In this document: positions 9,097 through 17,583 of the stretch, in pieces
How the letters are laid out: each line of letters begins with the position of its first letter
How positions within the stretch are numbered: the first letter of the stretch is position 1
Assembly: GCA_002840155.1 (NCBI GenBank)
Contig: PGZH01000010.1
Span: 122,612-186,611 of the forward strand
Direction: 5' to 3'
Origin: Gammaproteobacteria bacterium HGW-Gammaproteobacteria-13
GTDB lineage: Bacteria; Pseudomonadota; Gammaproteobacteria; Pseudomonadales; Pseudomonadaceae
DNA: 64,000 nt
Translations under genes and position numbers: made by a program
The notes under the pieces: model-generated
Databases searched by the model: none
Seen by the model: only the letters and a program-made list of their open reading frames with translations
What the model was told of the DNA's origin: nothing

Positions 9097-10009
9097 ATTC
9101 ACCGCTCCAGCGGCCGACCAGGCGCTGCTGCGCAGCGTCTTGCGTACCAGCTTGCGCCTGCTGTTTCGTGGTTTGGTGCGCCCACCGATGCCGATTGCTG
9201 GGCAGCGCGCGGTGCTGCGCCTGCTGACAGCAGCCAGCCCGGCGCCGCGTGGTATCACCCGCAGTGCCGGCACCCTGGGCGGACGGCCCTGTGAGTGGCA
9301 TAAACCACAGAGTGGTCGCGGCACGGTGCTGCTGTACCTGCATGGCGGTGCATACCTGATTGGTGGGCCGAACACCCACCGGGCGATCTGCTCAAACCTG
9401 GCCAAGCGCGGGCAGATGGATGTGTGCGCCCTGGATTATCGCCTGGCCCCCGAGCATCAATACCCTGCGGCCCGTGACGATGCCTTGGCCGCGTTTCAGG
9501 AGCTGATCACGCTGGGTTACAAACCCGAGCAGATCGTGATTGGCGGTGATTCGGCCGGCGGCAACTTGAGCCTGATCACCAGTCTGCGCCTGCGTGACCT
9601 GGGTTTGCCGCAACCGGCGGCGTTGGTGTGCTTCTCCCCGGTCACCGACTTTACCGGCACCCAGCTGCACGAGCCGCCCGCCGGTGATCCGCTGATCCAC
9701 CGCAAATGGGTGGAGCAGGCGCTGGCGCTGTATTGCCCGGCTGGATTGGCACATGATGACCCTGGCTTGTCGCCGCAGTTTGCCGACTTGCAGGGGCTGG
9801 CCCCTGTGCTGATCCAGGTCGGTGAAGACGAGATTCTGCGTAACGACAGCCTGCGTTTTGCCGACAAGGCCAAGGCAGCCGGTGTGGATGTGCGCTTGCA
9901 GCGTTATCCCGACCTGTGGCACGTGTTCCAGGCCCACGCGGGCTTGCTCAAGGCCGCCGATTTCGCCCTGGCCGAAGTGGTGAGCTTTCTGCGTGAGCGG
10001 GGCTGCTGA
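9074..10009 (+). CDS. Alpha/beta hydrolase (hormone-sensitive lipase family esterase)
   Basis: A 311-residue serine esterase of the HSL/GDXG family. It has the oxyanion-hole motif YLHGGAYLIGG, the nucleophile elbow IGGDSAGGN, the acid residue in QVGEDEILRND and the catalytic His in DLWHVFQ. Its ATG overlaps the end of the monooxygenase gene by 23 bases, with GGAG just upstream; a second ATG at 9080 is also possible. With the preceding monooxygenase it would hydrolyse the ester or lactone product. Cytoplasmic: no signal peptide is seen. Confidence 0.92.
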   Translation: MTMNAPVEFTAPAADQALLRSVLRTSLRLLFRGLVRPPMPIAGQRAVLRLLTAASPAPRGITRSAGTLGGRPCEWHKPQSGRGTVLLYLHGGAYLIGGPNTHRAICSNLAKRGQMDVCALDYRLAPEHQYPAARDDALAAFQELITLGYKPEQIVIGGDSAGGNLSLITSLRLRDLGLPQPAALVCFSPVTDFTGTQLHEPPAGDPLIHRKWVEQALALYCPAGLAHDDPGLSPQFADLQGLAPVLIQVGEDEILRNDSLRFADKAKAAGVDVRLQRYPDLWHVFQAHAGLLKAADFALAEVVSFLRERGC

Positions 10010-10771
10010 GTGAACAATATTCTGATTACCGGCGCTGCCTCGGGGATCGGCGCCGCCACCGCCAGGTTGTTTCATCAACACGGCTGGCAGGTTGGGCTGT
10101 TGGATATCAACCACCAGGCACTGGCCAAGCTGGCCGGTGAGCTGGGTAATGTCTGGCATGCCGAGCTGGATGTGAGTGATCCGGCGGCGGTCAAGGTCGC
10201 CCTGGCGGACTTCTGCAGCCAGCATGGCGGCCAGCTGCGCCTGCTGTTCAACAGCGCTGGGATTCTGCAGTGCGGGCACTTCGAGGAAATCGAACTGAGC
10301 GAGCATGCACGGATTCTGCAGATCAACGTGCAGGGCCTGCTGAATATGACTTACGCGGCCTTTCCCTATCTGAAAGCCACGCCAGATGCCCAGGTGATCA
10401 ATATGGGCTCGGCCTCTGGGCTGTATGGCGTGCCGCATCTGGCCAGCTACTCGGCCTCCAAGTTCGCCGTGCGCGGGCTGACTGAGGCGCTGGATCTGGA
10501 ATGGGCCAAGTACGGCATCCGCGTCGGCGACCTAATGCCACCGTTTGTCAGCACGCCGATGCTCAACAATCAGCGCTTCCAGGCCCCGGTGCTAAAGCGC
10601 TTGGGGGTTAACCTTGAGGCCGAAGCCGTGGCCCAAGCCGCCTGGGCGCAAAGCCGCAGCCGTGCAGTACACCGACCGATCAGCCTGCAATTCAAGCTGC
10701 TGTACTGGTCCGGCCAGCTGACGCCCGCCTGGCTGACCCGGCGCATCATGGCCTGGCTAGGGCGCGACTGA
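10010..10771 (+). CDS. Short-chain dehydrogenase/reductase
   Basis: Classical SDR of 253 residues. The cofactor motif TGAASGIG is at the N-terminus, NSAG takes the place of the usual NNAG, and the active site has the YSASK pair (YxxxK) after a serine-rich strand. The gene starts at GTG immediately after the TGA of the hydrolase gene, so all three genes are translationally linked. A probable role is oxidising the alcohol released by the esterase or supplying the ketone to the monooxygenase; this is inference from context. Confidence 0.9.
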   Translation: MNNILITGAASGIGAATARLFHQHGWQVGLLDINHQALAKLAGELGNVWHAELDVSDPAAVKVALADFCSQHGGQLRLLFNSAGILQCGHFEEIELSEHARILQINVQGLLNMTYAAFPYLKATPDAQVINMGSASGLYGVPHLASYSASKFAVRGLTEALDLEWAKYGIRVGDLMPPFVSTPMLNNQRFQAPVLKRLGVNLEAEAVAQAAWAQSRSRAVHRPISLQFKLLYWSGQLTPAWLTRRIMAWLGRD

Positions 10772-11086
10772 GGGGCTGGATGTGTTTCTGAAACAACTTT
10801 CGCTGGGCAAACGCCGCGCGATGGGACTAGTCTGCAACTAACGCTTCTGACTTGTTCGCCCTGAACAAGCCTGCGTTGACCAGCCCTGGTTTCAGGTCTG
10901 GCTTATGACATATCAGGCAGCACATCGCTTGATTCTCGGGCGGCACTGCAATCGGTGCCGCAACACCGCTGATGCTCTGGCGGTCGCAATGGGAAAGCGT
11001 TTACCAGGTCGTTGCACTGCAGTATCGACTCACAGTTGGTTCTTTAGCGTCCTGTAAATTTGTCCATCGCCTGAGGAGGTCACTTC
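10772..11086. other. Gene-free spacer with one short palindrome
   Basis: No supportable open frame on either strand. It contains a perfect 7-bp inverted repeat, CTTGTTC-GCCCT-GAACAAG (10851-10869), which could be an operator or weak hairpin. The end of the spacer holds the strong ribosome-binding site GAGGAGG of rraB. Confidence 0.5.
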
Positions 11087-11422
11087 ATGAGCACAGCCTT
11101 GCACGATGATGTCAGTAACGGGGTTTTACGGCGGATGAAGGAGGGTGGCTTCGACTTTGCCAGCTTCCATCCCATCGAGTTCTACGCCTTATTCCCGGAT
11201 GAGGAGCGGGCCCGCATGGCCACCCGCAAATTTCGAGGTGAATCTTTACACGCCCTGGTGACCGAGCGTGATGACGGTGTCTGGCACCTGCAAGTCAGTA
11301 AAGTAATGTTCGCGACATACCACGGCATCGACGACTTCGAGCATGACCTGGAGTCGGTCGTGGCGCCGCTTGGCGGCAAATTAGATGGGTGGGGCGTAAC
11401 CCAGGAGGTAAGGCAGCCCTGA
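11087..11422 (+). CDS. rraB: Ribonuclease E inhibitor RraB family protein
   Basis: A 111-residue acidic protein resembling RraB, which in E. coli binds RNase E and modulates its activity and degradosome composition. Family-like features are VLRRMKEGGFDF, the IEFYALFPDEERA stretch and DDGVWHLQVSK, with a compact ferredoxin-like alternation of strands and helices. GAGGAGG lies 9 bases before the ATG, one of the best ribosome sites in the window. It appears monocistronic, and a dispersed repeat begins just after its stop. Confidence 0.85.
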   Translation: MSTALHDDVSNGVLRRMKEGGFDFASFHPIEFYALFPDEERARMATRKFRGESLHALVTERDDGVWHLQVSKVMFATYHGIDDFEHDLESVVAPLGGKLDGWGVTQEVRQP

Positions 11423-11564
11423 GAACCTGCTTACGGTCTGCTGCGCGTCGGCCCTGCTGCGTTAAAAACAGGCTCGGAATGCTCATTTACAACCGTAAAC
11501 TCCGCTTCCTCGCCTGCTTTTGCCTTGCATGGCTCTAGCTCGCGAAATCGTAAACAGGTTCTGC
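11423..11564 (+). repeat. Dispersed ~140-bp repeat, copy 2, with terminal inverted repeats
   Basis: Opposite orientation to copy 1. The ends form an imperfect inverted repeat (GAACCTGCTTACG at the left, CGTAAACAGGTTC at the right). Inside are GCTGCGCGTCGGCCC, TTAAAAACAGGCTCGGAATG, ACTCCGCTTCCTCGCC and GGCTCTAGCTCGCGA, all shared with copy 1. It starts at the very end of rraB. Confidence 0.85.
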
Positions 11565-11675
11565 AATCCAAACACGGGCCGGCCATAAGCTGGCCCGTGT
11601 CATTTCTACCTCGCCGACGCGCGCCCAACCAATCGCCCCTCGACCCCAGCCTGCGCTTTGCTTCAGACTTGGCGC

Positions 11676-12383
11676 ATGACCGATATCCTGATTTTTACCC
11701 ACATTGATTACTGCCCGCCGGCCCACCTGGGCAAGGTGCTGGAGCAGGCTGGCCACCCCTTTACCGTGTTACGCGCTGATCTTGGTGAGTTGGACGGCAT
11801 TGATCTAGACCGCCCCAAGGCTGTGGCCATCATGGGCGGGCCGATGAGCGTCAACGATCCGCTGCCCTGGCTGGCCACTGAGGTTGCCGCGCTGCAACAT
11901 TTTATTCGCCGCGATATTCCGCTGATCGGCCACTGCCTGGGCGGCCAGCTATTGGCCAAGGCGCTGGGCGCGCAAATCAGCCGCATGCCCTACACCGAAA
12001 GCGGTTGGCAGCCGCTGAGCCGTCTTGACCACGCGGCGCCCAGCCCCTGGTTGCAGCATGTGCCTGAACAGTTCCCGGTCTTCCAGTGGCACGGCGACAG
12101 CTTTGCCATTCCCGAGGGCGCGCAGCCCTTGCTTAGCAGCCCATGGTGCAGTAACCAGGCGTTTGCCTGGGGCGACAAACTGCTGGCCTTGCAAGGCCAC
12201 CCGGAAATGGACGAAGCCTTGGTGCGCCAATGGCTCGGCGACTGGCACCACCTGCTGGATGAAAGCCAACCCAGCCAGCAGAGCAGGGCGCAGATGCTCG
12301 ACCAGTTGCCCGCCAAAGTCGCCGAACTGAACCGCGTGGCCGAAGGCTTCTATCGCCACTGGCTGCAGCTGGCCGGGCTCTGA
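11676..12383 (+). CDS. Class I glutamine amidotransferase-like protein
   Basis: A 235-residue GATase1-fold protein. The nucleophile elbow GHCLGGQLLAKALG carries the catalytic Cys, and the His-Glu pair lies in LQGHPEMDE. No synthetase domain is fused, as in the stand-alone amidotransferase/gamma-glutamyl hydrolase-like group. The frame extends upstream to a TTG at 11658, but ATG at 11676 gives the normal N-terminus MTDILIFTH directly at strand 1. A second, different protein of the same fold is at 24002. The ATP-grasp operon begins about 260 bases downstream; a link is possible but not shown. Confidence 0.85.
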   Translation: MTDILIFTHIDYCPPAHLGKVLEQAGHPFTVLRADLGELDGIDLDRPKAVAIMGGPMSVNDPLPWLATEVAALQHFIRRDIPLIGHCLGGQLLAKALGAQISRMPYTESGWQPLSRLDHAAPSPWLQHVPEQFPVFQWHGDSFAIPEGAQPLLSSPWCSNQAFAWGDKLLALQGHPEMDEALVRQWLGDWHHLLDESQPSQQSRAQMLDQLPAKVAELNRVAEGFYRHWLQLAGL

Positions 12384-12390
12384 TACCCGA

Positions 12391-12464
12391 GTAGGGTGGA
12401 TGACGCTTTATCCATCCACCGGTGGCTGCAGTGCGGTGGATAAACAGAGCGTTATCCACCCTAC
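12391..12464. repeat. Palindromic repeat of the GTAGGGTGGAT type
   Basis: Imperfect inverted repeat: GTAGGGTGGATGACGCT at the left and GCGTTATCCACCCTAC at the right, with a second inner pair (CCACC/GGTGG). This is a common REP-like intergenic form in Pseudomonas and here follows the amidotransferase gene. It has no run of T after it, so it was not called a terminator. Confidence 0.75.
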
Positions 12465-12646
12465 GGTGCTTTAACCCGGATGGCCGCCTTAAAATGGCGC
12501 GCCCTGCGACCTAGTGGTCACCATTGCGCCCTGGCTTGGTGCGTTGCTCATATCGTAAATACCTAAGCTACTGATTTAAAACATTTTTATTGTATGGCGC
12601 GGGCCTTGCAAAGCTGTCTCCATGTCCGGGTGACAAGGAGTACGGC

Positions 12647-14056
12647 ATGGCCCGCACCTTTTATGACGAGATGTACGACGCGAGCGGCGCTGTCCGCCCG
12701 CACTACCAAGCTTTTGCCCGCTGGTTAGCGGATACGCCGGATGAACTGCTGGCCCAGCGCCGCCGGGAAGCCGACCTGCTGTTCCACCGCGCCGGTATCA
12801 CCTTCACCCTGTACGGCGACGACCAAGGTACCGAGCGGCTGATCCCGTTCGACATCATCCCGCGAAGCATCCCCGCCAGCGAATGGCGCATCGTCGAACG
12901 CGGCTGTATCCAGCGCGTGCAGGCGTTGAATATGTTTCTCGCCGACCTCTACCACGACCAGCGCATTATCAAGGCCGGCATCGTGCCCGCCGAGCAAGTG
13001 CTGGCTAACGAGGGTTACCAGATCGCTATGCAGGGCCTCAACCTGCACCGCGACCTCTACGCTCATATCGCCGGGGTCGATCTGGTGCGCGATGGCGACG
13101 GCAGCTACTACGTGCTGGAAGACAACCTGCGCACCCCGAGCGGCGTGAGCTACATGCTCGAAGACCGCAAGATGATGATGCGTCTGTTCCCCGAGCTGTT
13201 CGCCGCCCAGCGTGTGGCGCCGATTGATCACTACCCGAACCTGCTGCTCGATACGCTCAAATCCTCCAGCCCGCTGGATAACCCCAACGTCGTGGTGCTG
13301 ACGCCGGGGCGCTTCAACAGTGCCTACTTCGAGCACGCCTTCCTCTCCCGGGAAATGGGCGTGGAGCTGGTCGAAGGTGCGGATCTGTTCGTACGCGACG
13401 ACAAACTCTTTATGCGTACCACCGCCGGGGCCAAGCAGGTGGACGTGGTTTATCGGCGCCTCGACGACGCCTTCCTTGATCCATTGGCTTTCAACCCCGA
13501 CTCCATGCTTGGCGTGCCCGGCCTGCTGGCCTGCTACCGCAGCGGCAACGTGGTGCTGGCCAACGCCATCGGCACCGGGGTGGCGGACGACAAATCGATC
13601 TACCCCTATGTCGACGACATGATCCGCTTCTACCTCAGCGAAGAGCCGATCCTGAAAAACGTGCCGACCTTCCAGTGCCGCAAACCGGCCGAGCTGTCCC
13701 ACGTGCTGGCCAACCTGGAACAGCTGGTGGTCAAGGAAACCCAGGGTTCCGGCGGCTACGGCATGCTGGTCGGCCCGGCAGCCACCAAGGCCGAGATCGA
13801 AGACTTTCGCGCCCGCCTGATTGCCCGCCCTGAGGCCTATATCGCCCAACCGACCCTGTGCCTGTCGACCTGCCCGACCTTTGTTGAGCGCGGCATCGCG
13901 CCACGCCATATCGACCTGCGGCCATTTGTGCTGTCCGGCAAGGAAACCCGCATCGTCCCCGGCGGCCTGACCCGCGTCGCGCTGCGCGAAGGTTCGCTGG
14001 TGGTCAACTCGTCCCAGGGTGGCGGCACCAAAGACACCTGGGTGGTGGAGGACTAA
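12647..14056 (+). CDS. Circularly permuted ATP-grasp protein (DUF404/407 type)
   Basis: A 469-residue protein of the circularly permuted ATP-grasp family, proposed from comparative genomics to be a peptide-bond-forming amidoligase. Characteristic stretches are VLEDNLRTPSGVSYMLEDR near residue 160, KETQGSGGYGM near 365 and the C-terminal SSQGGGTKDTW. AAGGAG precedes the ATG at 12647; an upstream in-frame start at 12590 has no such site. It is followed at once by an alpha-E gene and a transglutaminase-like gene, the usual trio. Substrate and product remain unknown in the family. Confidence 0.92.
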   Translation: MARTFYDEMYDASGAVRPHYQAFARWLADTPDELLAQRRREADLLFHRAGITFTLYGDDQGTERLIPFDIIPRSIPASEWRIVERGCIQRVQALNMFLADLYHDQRIIKAGIVPAEQVLANEGYQIAMQGLNLHRDLYAHIAGVDLVRDGDGSYYVLEDNLRTPSGVSYMLEDRKMMMRLFPELFAAQRVAPIDHYPNLLLDTLKSSSPLDNPNVVVLTPGRFNSAYFEHAFLSREMGVELVEGADLFVRDDKLFMRTTAGAKQVDVVYRRLDDAFLDPLAFNPDSMLGVPGLLACYRSGNVVLANAIGTGVADDKSIYPYVDDMIRFYLSEEPILKNVPTFQCRKPAELSHVLANLEQLVVKETQGSGGYGMLVGPAATKAEIEDFRARLIARPEAYIAQPTLCLSTCPTFVERGIAPRHIDLRPFVLSGKETRIVPGGLTRVALREGSLVVNSSQGGGTKDTWVVED

Positions 14057-14058
14057 TT

Positions 14059-15009
14059 ATGTTGAGTCGTACTGCTTCCGATCTGTACTGGATGTCGCGC
14101 TACCTGGAGCGTGCGGAAAACCTCGCGCGCATGCTTGAAGTCAGCTATTCGCTGTCGCTGATGCCGCAGGACGGCCGTGGCGATGGCCTGGAAGAGCTGG
14201 CCCTGCCGCTGCTGATTACCGGCACCCTGGATGATTACCTGGAGCGCCACGGCCCGCTGCACGCCGAGCGCATGCTGCACTTCTTCGCCCTTGATGCGAC
14301 TAACCCGGCGAGCATCTACTGCTGCCTGCAGGCCGCGCGCAGCAACGCCCACGCCGTGCGCGGGCGGATTACCGCCGACATGTGGGAAAACATCAACGCC
14401 ACCTGGCTGGAAATCCATGGCATCGCCCAGCAAGGCCTGAGTCGCTACGGCATCAGCCGTTTCTGCGAATGGGTCAAGGAGCGCTCGCACCTGTTCCGTG
14501 GCGCCACCTTCGGCACCATCATGCGCGGCGACCCGTATCGCTTTATCCGCCTGGGCACCTTTATCGAACGCGCCGACAACACCCTGCGCCTGCTCGACGC
14601 GCGCTATGAAATGCTTGGCGAAGACATCGACGAAGTCGACGGCCGCCCGGCGCGCAGCTACTACCAGTGGACCGCGCTGCTGCGTGCGCTGTCCTCGTTC
14701 GAGGCCTTTGCCGAGATCTACCGCGGCTCGCCCGGTACGCGCAAAGTCTCCGAACTGCTGCTGCTACGCGCCGACGTGCCGCGCTCGCTGCGCGCCTGCA
14801 TGGACGAACTGAGCCTGATGCTCGCCAGCCTGCCTGGCGACAACGGTCGCCCAGCCCAGCGCCTGGCCGCTGAACTGGAAGCGCGACTGCGCTATACCAG
14901 CATCGAAGAAGTACTCGACGAGGGCCTGCACGCCTGGCTCACCGATTTCATCCTGCTGGTGCGCCAGCTGGGCCAAGCCATCCAAAGCTCCTACCTGGAG
15001 GTCGCATGA
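14059..15009 (+). CDS. Alpha-E domain-containing protein (DUF403)
   Basis: An all-helical 316-residue protein beginning MLSRTASDLYWMSRYLERAE, the hallmark of the alpha-E family, with a second conserved segment at FIRLGTFIERADNTLRLLD. It has no known catalytic motif. It starts 2 bases after the ATP-grasp stop and overlaps the transglutaminase start by 4 bases (ATGA), so the three are translated together. It is presumably a partner or scaffold of the ATP-grasp enzyme; function is unknown. Confidence 0.93.
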   Translation: MLSRTASDLYWMSRYLERAENLARMLEVSYSLSLMPQDGRGDGLEELALPLLITGTLDDYLERHGPLHAERMLHFFALDATNPASIYCCLQAARSNAHAVRGRITADMWENINATWLEIHGIAQQGLSRYGISRFCEWVKERSHLFRGATFGTIMRGDPYRFIRLGTFIERADNTLRLLDARYEMLGEDIDEVDGRPARSYYQWTALLRALSSFEAFAEIYRGSPGTRKVSELLLLRADVPRSLRACMDELSLMLASLPGDNGRPAQRLAAELEARLRYTSIEEVLDEGLHAWLTDFILLVRQLGQAIQSSYLEVA

Positions 15010-15803
15010 GACTGTCAATCAGCCACGACACTACCTATCACTACGAAGACCAGGTGCGCACCAGCATCCAGTACCTGCGCATGACCCCGCACGACAGCGA
15101 GCGCCAGCAGGTGCTCAGCTGGCAGTTGACCCTGCCGCGCCCGGTGCGCGCGCAGCTCGACCCCTACGGCAATATCCTGCATGTGCTGACCATGGATGAG
15201 CCGCACGAATCCATCGTTATCGGTGCCCGTGGCCAGGTGGAAATCGACGAGGCGCGCGAGGCCGAGCACGAAAGTCAGTCGGCTCTGCCGTTTCTGCGTT
15301 TTACCCGCCTGACCGAGGCCGACGAAGCTCTGCGTGAATTCGCCAAGCTGCAGAGCCGCAGCCGCCCGGACCGCAGCGGCCTGATCGACCTGATGCATGC
15401 GTTGAATGCGCATATCCGCTATCAGCCGGGTGCCACAGCCGTGGAAACCAGCGCCAGTGAGGCCTTCGCCGGCGGCAAGGGCGTCTGCCAGGATCACGCC
15501 CACGCCTTCCTGGCTTGCGCACGCAGCCTGGGGGTTCCAGCGCGTTATGTGTCGGGCTACTTGTTTACCGACAGCGAAGACCACCTGGCCAGCCACGCCT
15601 GGGCCGAGGCCTGGCTGGACGACGCTTGGTACAGCTTTGACGTGACCAACTGCCTGGCCAAGCCGGAGCGGCATTTGAAGTTGGCCGTGGGCCTGGATTA
15701 TCTGGATGCCTGCCCGGTACGCGGTATGCGCAGGGGTGGCGGCATCGAGCAGATGCATGCGCAGGTGGAGGTTGCCCCGCTGGTGCGGGTGCAACAGCAG
15801 TAG
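15006..15803 (+). CDS. Transglutaminase-like cysteine peptidase of the ATP-grasp/alpha-E operon
   Basis: A 265-residue protein with the bacterial transglutaminase N-terminal domain (about 1-90: MRLSISHDTTYHYED) and a catalytic core carrying Cys in GKGVCQDHAHAFLACAR, His in ASHAWAEAWLDD and Asp in SFDVTN. The family is usually regarded as proteases or isopeptidases. In this operon it may cut or transfer the peptide built by the ATP-grasp partner (inference from published comparative genomics of ATP-grasp amidoligases). No signal peptide is seen, so a cytoplasmic location is likely. Confidence 0.92.
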   Translation: MRLSISHDTTYHYEDQVRTSIQYLRMTPHDSERQQVLSWQLTLPRPVRAQLDPYGNILHVLTMDEPHESIVIGARGQVEIDEAREAEHESQSALPFLRFTRLTEADEALREFAKLQSRSRPDRSGLIDLMHALNAHIRYQPGATAVETSASEAFAGGKGVCQDHAHAFLACARSLGVPARYVSGYLFTDSEDHLASHAWAEAWLDDAWYSFDVTNCLAKPERHLKLAVGLDYLDACPVRGMRRGGGIEQMHAQVEVAPLVRVQQQ

Positions 15804-15894
15804 GCGCTTAAAGCCCCTCTGCCCGCTTGAGGGAGAGGGTTGGGGAGAGGGTTTTAATGGCGCGTGACGCCGGCCTCGAATGAAGCCTGCTTCG

Positions 15895-15964
15895 TAGGGT
15901 GGGTTAGTGGCGCTGATCTGAGGTTGATTGCGCAACTCGAAGCTTGAGCGCCACGTAACCCACC
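15895..15964. repeat. Palindromic repeat (TAGGGTGGGTTA type)
   Basis: Left arm TAGGGTGGGTTAGTGGCGCT pairs imperfectly with the right arm GAGCGCCACGTAACCCACC. Fragments of a similar TAGG/ACCCATCC form also occur near 16340 and 24890. Confidence 0.75.
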
Positions 15965-16051
15965 AAGCGGTGGTAGCCGTTGCACTGGTTTGCCTGCTGG
16001 GGCTTTTAGCGGTCGTTGTGCAGTTCAGTTTTTGCGGTCAGCTCTAATTTT

Positions 16052-16245
16052 GGTTTCGCCCCTTACGGGCGAGTCCCTTTTGGCAATTGCCCCAAAAGGA
16101 ACCAAAAGGTCTAGCCCCGACATCCGGCCCTGCCTGCGGCAGGGTAAAGGGCCATCCCTGGCCCATCGCGGCTCTCGCGACATCCATGTCGCTCAACCCC
16201 TTCCACAACGATTCTGTTCACCCTCCTGAAGGGGCGTTTGGCGCC
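16052..16245 (+). repeat. Long dispersed repeat, copy A
   Basis: Shares with copy B, in inverted orientation, the ordered blocks TTTCGCC..TTACGG..CGAGT, GGGCC.TCCCTGGCCC, CTCTCGC..CATCCATG..GCTC and CCTCCTGA.GGGG. The internal segments differ, so the copies are related rather than identical. Confidence 0.7.
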
Positions 16246-16385
16246 GTATGCACGTTTTGTGTGGCTGAACCAAAAGCAAAGCCAAAACAACGGCCTGCCA
16301 CTACAGCGATTTGATGGGTATCGCGTTGCTCAACCCATCCTACGGACAAGGGTTTTAAGCATTTCGGTTTCTAAACACATATCTC

Positions 16386-16624
16386 AGATGCGCGCGCAAA
16401 ATCCCCGTCAGGAGGCCGAGTGGAGGTGTTGCGTAGGGGGACGAGCCGCATGGATGCGGCGAGAGGCTTAAAGGGCCAGGGACGGCCCTTGTAAGCCGGC
16501 CCCCGGAGCAGCGCCGGAGCGAGGGAAGTTTCGCGCAGCGAAACCCGGATGCAGGGGCGCATTCTCTTTGGTTACTTTCTCTTGTGCGAAGCAAGAGAAA
16601 GTAACTCGCCGTAAAGGCGAAAAG
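16386..16624 (-). repeat. Long dispersed repeat, copy B (inverted relative to A)
   Basis: Read on the minus strand it begins TTTCGCCTTTACGGCGAGT, carries a hairpin TTTCTCTTGCTTCGCACAAG plus GAGAAA, and ends with GGCCTCCTGACGGGGATTTT. It lies 95 bases from the stop of the TIR-like gene. Confidence 0.7.
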
Positions 16625-16718
16625 CATAGGTTCAGTCGGCACAGGATGTTTCGTGGAACGGCGATAAGGGATGAATAGAGCTTCAAGATTTTGAAGATTA
16701 AAAGTGTTCTTTTGGTTT

Positions 16719-17504
16719 TTAATTCATAAATTCTCTGCGAATGGTTGCTAAGACATCCCCGTAGGTTTCTTTGATATTGTTTTTTGTAAATCGGATGTAT
16801 TGAACGCCTGCTACATTAGAGAACTCTTCTATTCCGTCTTCTAAGAGCATAACTGCGCGAGGAAACCCAAGTTTTCCTTGGAATAATCCCGCCTCATGAA
16901 TGACATTTTGCCTTGCACGATACTGGCCATTAGGTTGCTCATCCTCAGATGTAAGGACAAGAACGGCAAATGAACTTTTAGCAATCATATCTTCCAGTAT
17001 GTCGCGTATGGTGTGGCCAGCTCTCGCTCCTGTTTCATATGCTTCGACCTTGTATCCGTGCTTTTCTTGAAGGTGGTCCTTCAAGTCTCTCCATTGTGGA
17101 GACCTGCCGTGCCCAATGAATATAGTTGGACCTTGCGCTTTATGTTCCTCTTCTGGAACTTTACAAGCTTCAGCCGAAGTTTCGAAAATTTCAAATATGG
17201 ATTCAATGTTTGAGCGAATATCACATTCGACTTGGACTCTTGCGTAGTCTTCAAAAGTCCAGAATGATAGGGATTTATCTTCGTGCGAGACGAGAAGGTT
17301 CGCATCGCTATGATATTTTCTGTAGTCAGAGAGGAACTCTTCTAGTGAGTCATGGTGCCACTCTTCGTTTCCGTTTCCTACGCTAAGGTTTAGTAGTTTT
17401 AGTTCTTCAACTCCTACCTTTGAAGTTTCGGCAAATCTAGCTAGCGAGTTTTTTATAACTTCTGTGGTAAATCTGGTGGAGATAAATTTTTTGGATTTTT
17501 TCAT
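16719..17504 (-). CDS. TIR-like nucleotide-binding-fold protein (CAP12/Pycsar-TIR type), probable defence effector
   Basis: A 261-residue protein. Residues about 126-240 fit the TIR-like domain of the PF10137 kind: PTIFIGHGRSPQWRDLKDHL at the first strand-loop-helix, YETGARAGHTIRDILEDMI, then FAVLVLTSEDE, and ARQNVIHEAGLFQGKLG, where E204 is the likely catalytic glutamate of an NAD-cleaving TIR enzyme. The N-terminal ~120 residues are helical and acidic, resemble no family I know, and probably sense a trigger or mediate assembly. No cyclase or partner gene is adjacent. The gene is markedly AT-rich compared with its neighbours and sits beside long inverted repeats, signs of transfer. The enzymatic activity is inferred, not shown. 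Confidence 0.82.
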   Translation of the reverse strand: MKKSKKFISTRFTTEVIKNSLARFAETSKVGVEELKLLNLSVGNGNEEWHHDSLEEFLSDYRKYHSDANLLVSHEDKSLSFWTFEDYARVQVECDIRSNIESIFEIFETSAEACKVPEEEHKAQGPTIFIGHGRSPQWRDLKDHLQEKHGYKVEAYETGARAGHTIRDILEDMIAKSSFAVLVLTSEDEQPNGQYRARQNVIHEAGLFQGKLGFPRAVMLLEDGIEEFSNVAGVQYIRFTKNNIKETYGDVLATIRREFMN

Positions 17505-17583
17505 ACGGATTCTTCTTTTAAATTTTTAGCTAGCTTGGTTGCATGGTTTTTCATGGCTAGAAGGATATGAAAAAGTGAGGTTC

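Larger units (their letters stand above)
15804..16718. other. Gene-free accessory stretch made of repeats
   Basis: About 900 bases with no credible gene. It holds a palindromic repeat (15895-15964) and two related long repeats in opposite orientation (16052-16245 and 16386-16624). The open frames found here lie inside the repeats and resemble no protein family. It separates core genes from the AT-rich TIR-like gene. Confidence 0.7.

Noticed and set aside
16087-16686. Several frames of 60-95 codons around 16.1-16.7 kb
   Set aside because: They lie within the two long repeats and read as low-complexity Arg, Ser and Pro sequence; not supported as genes.
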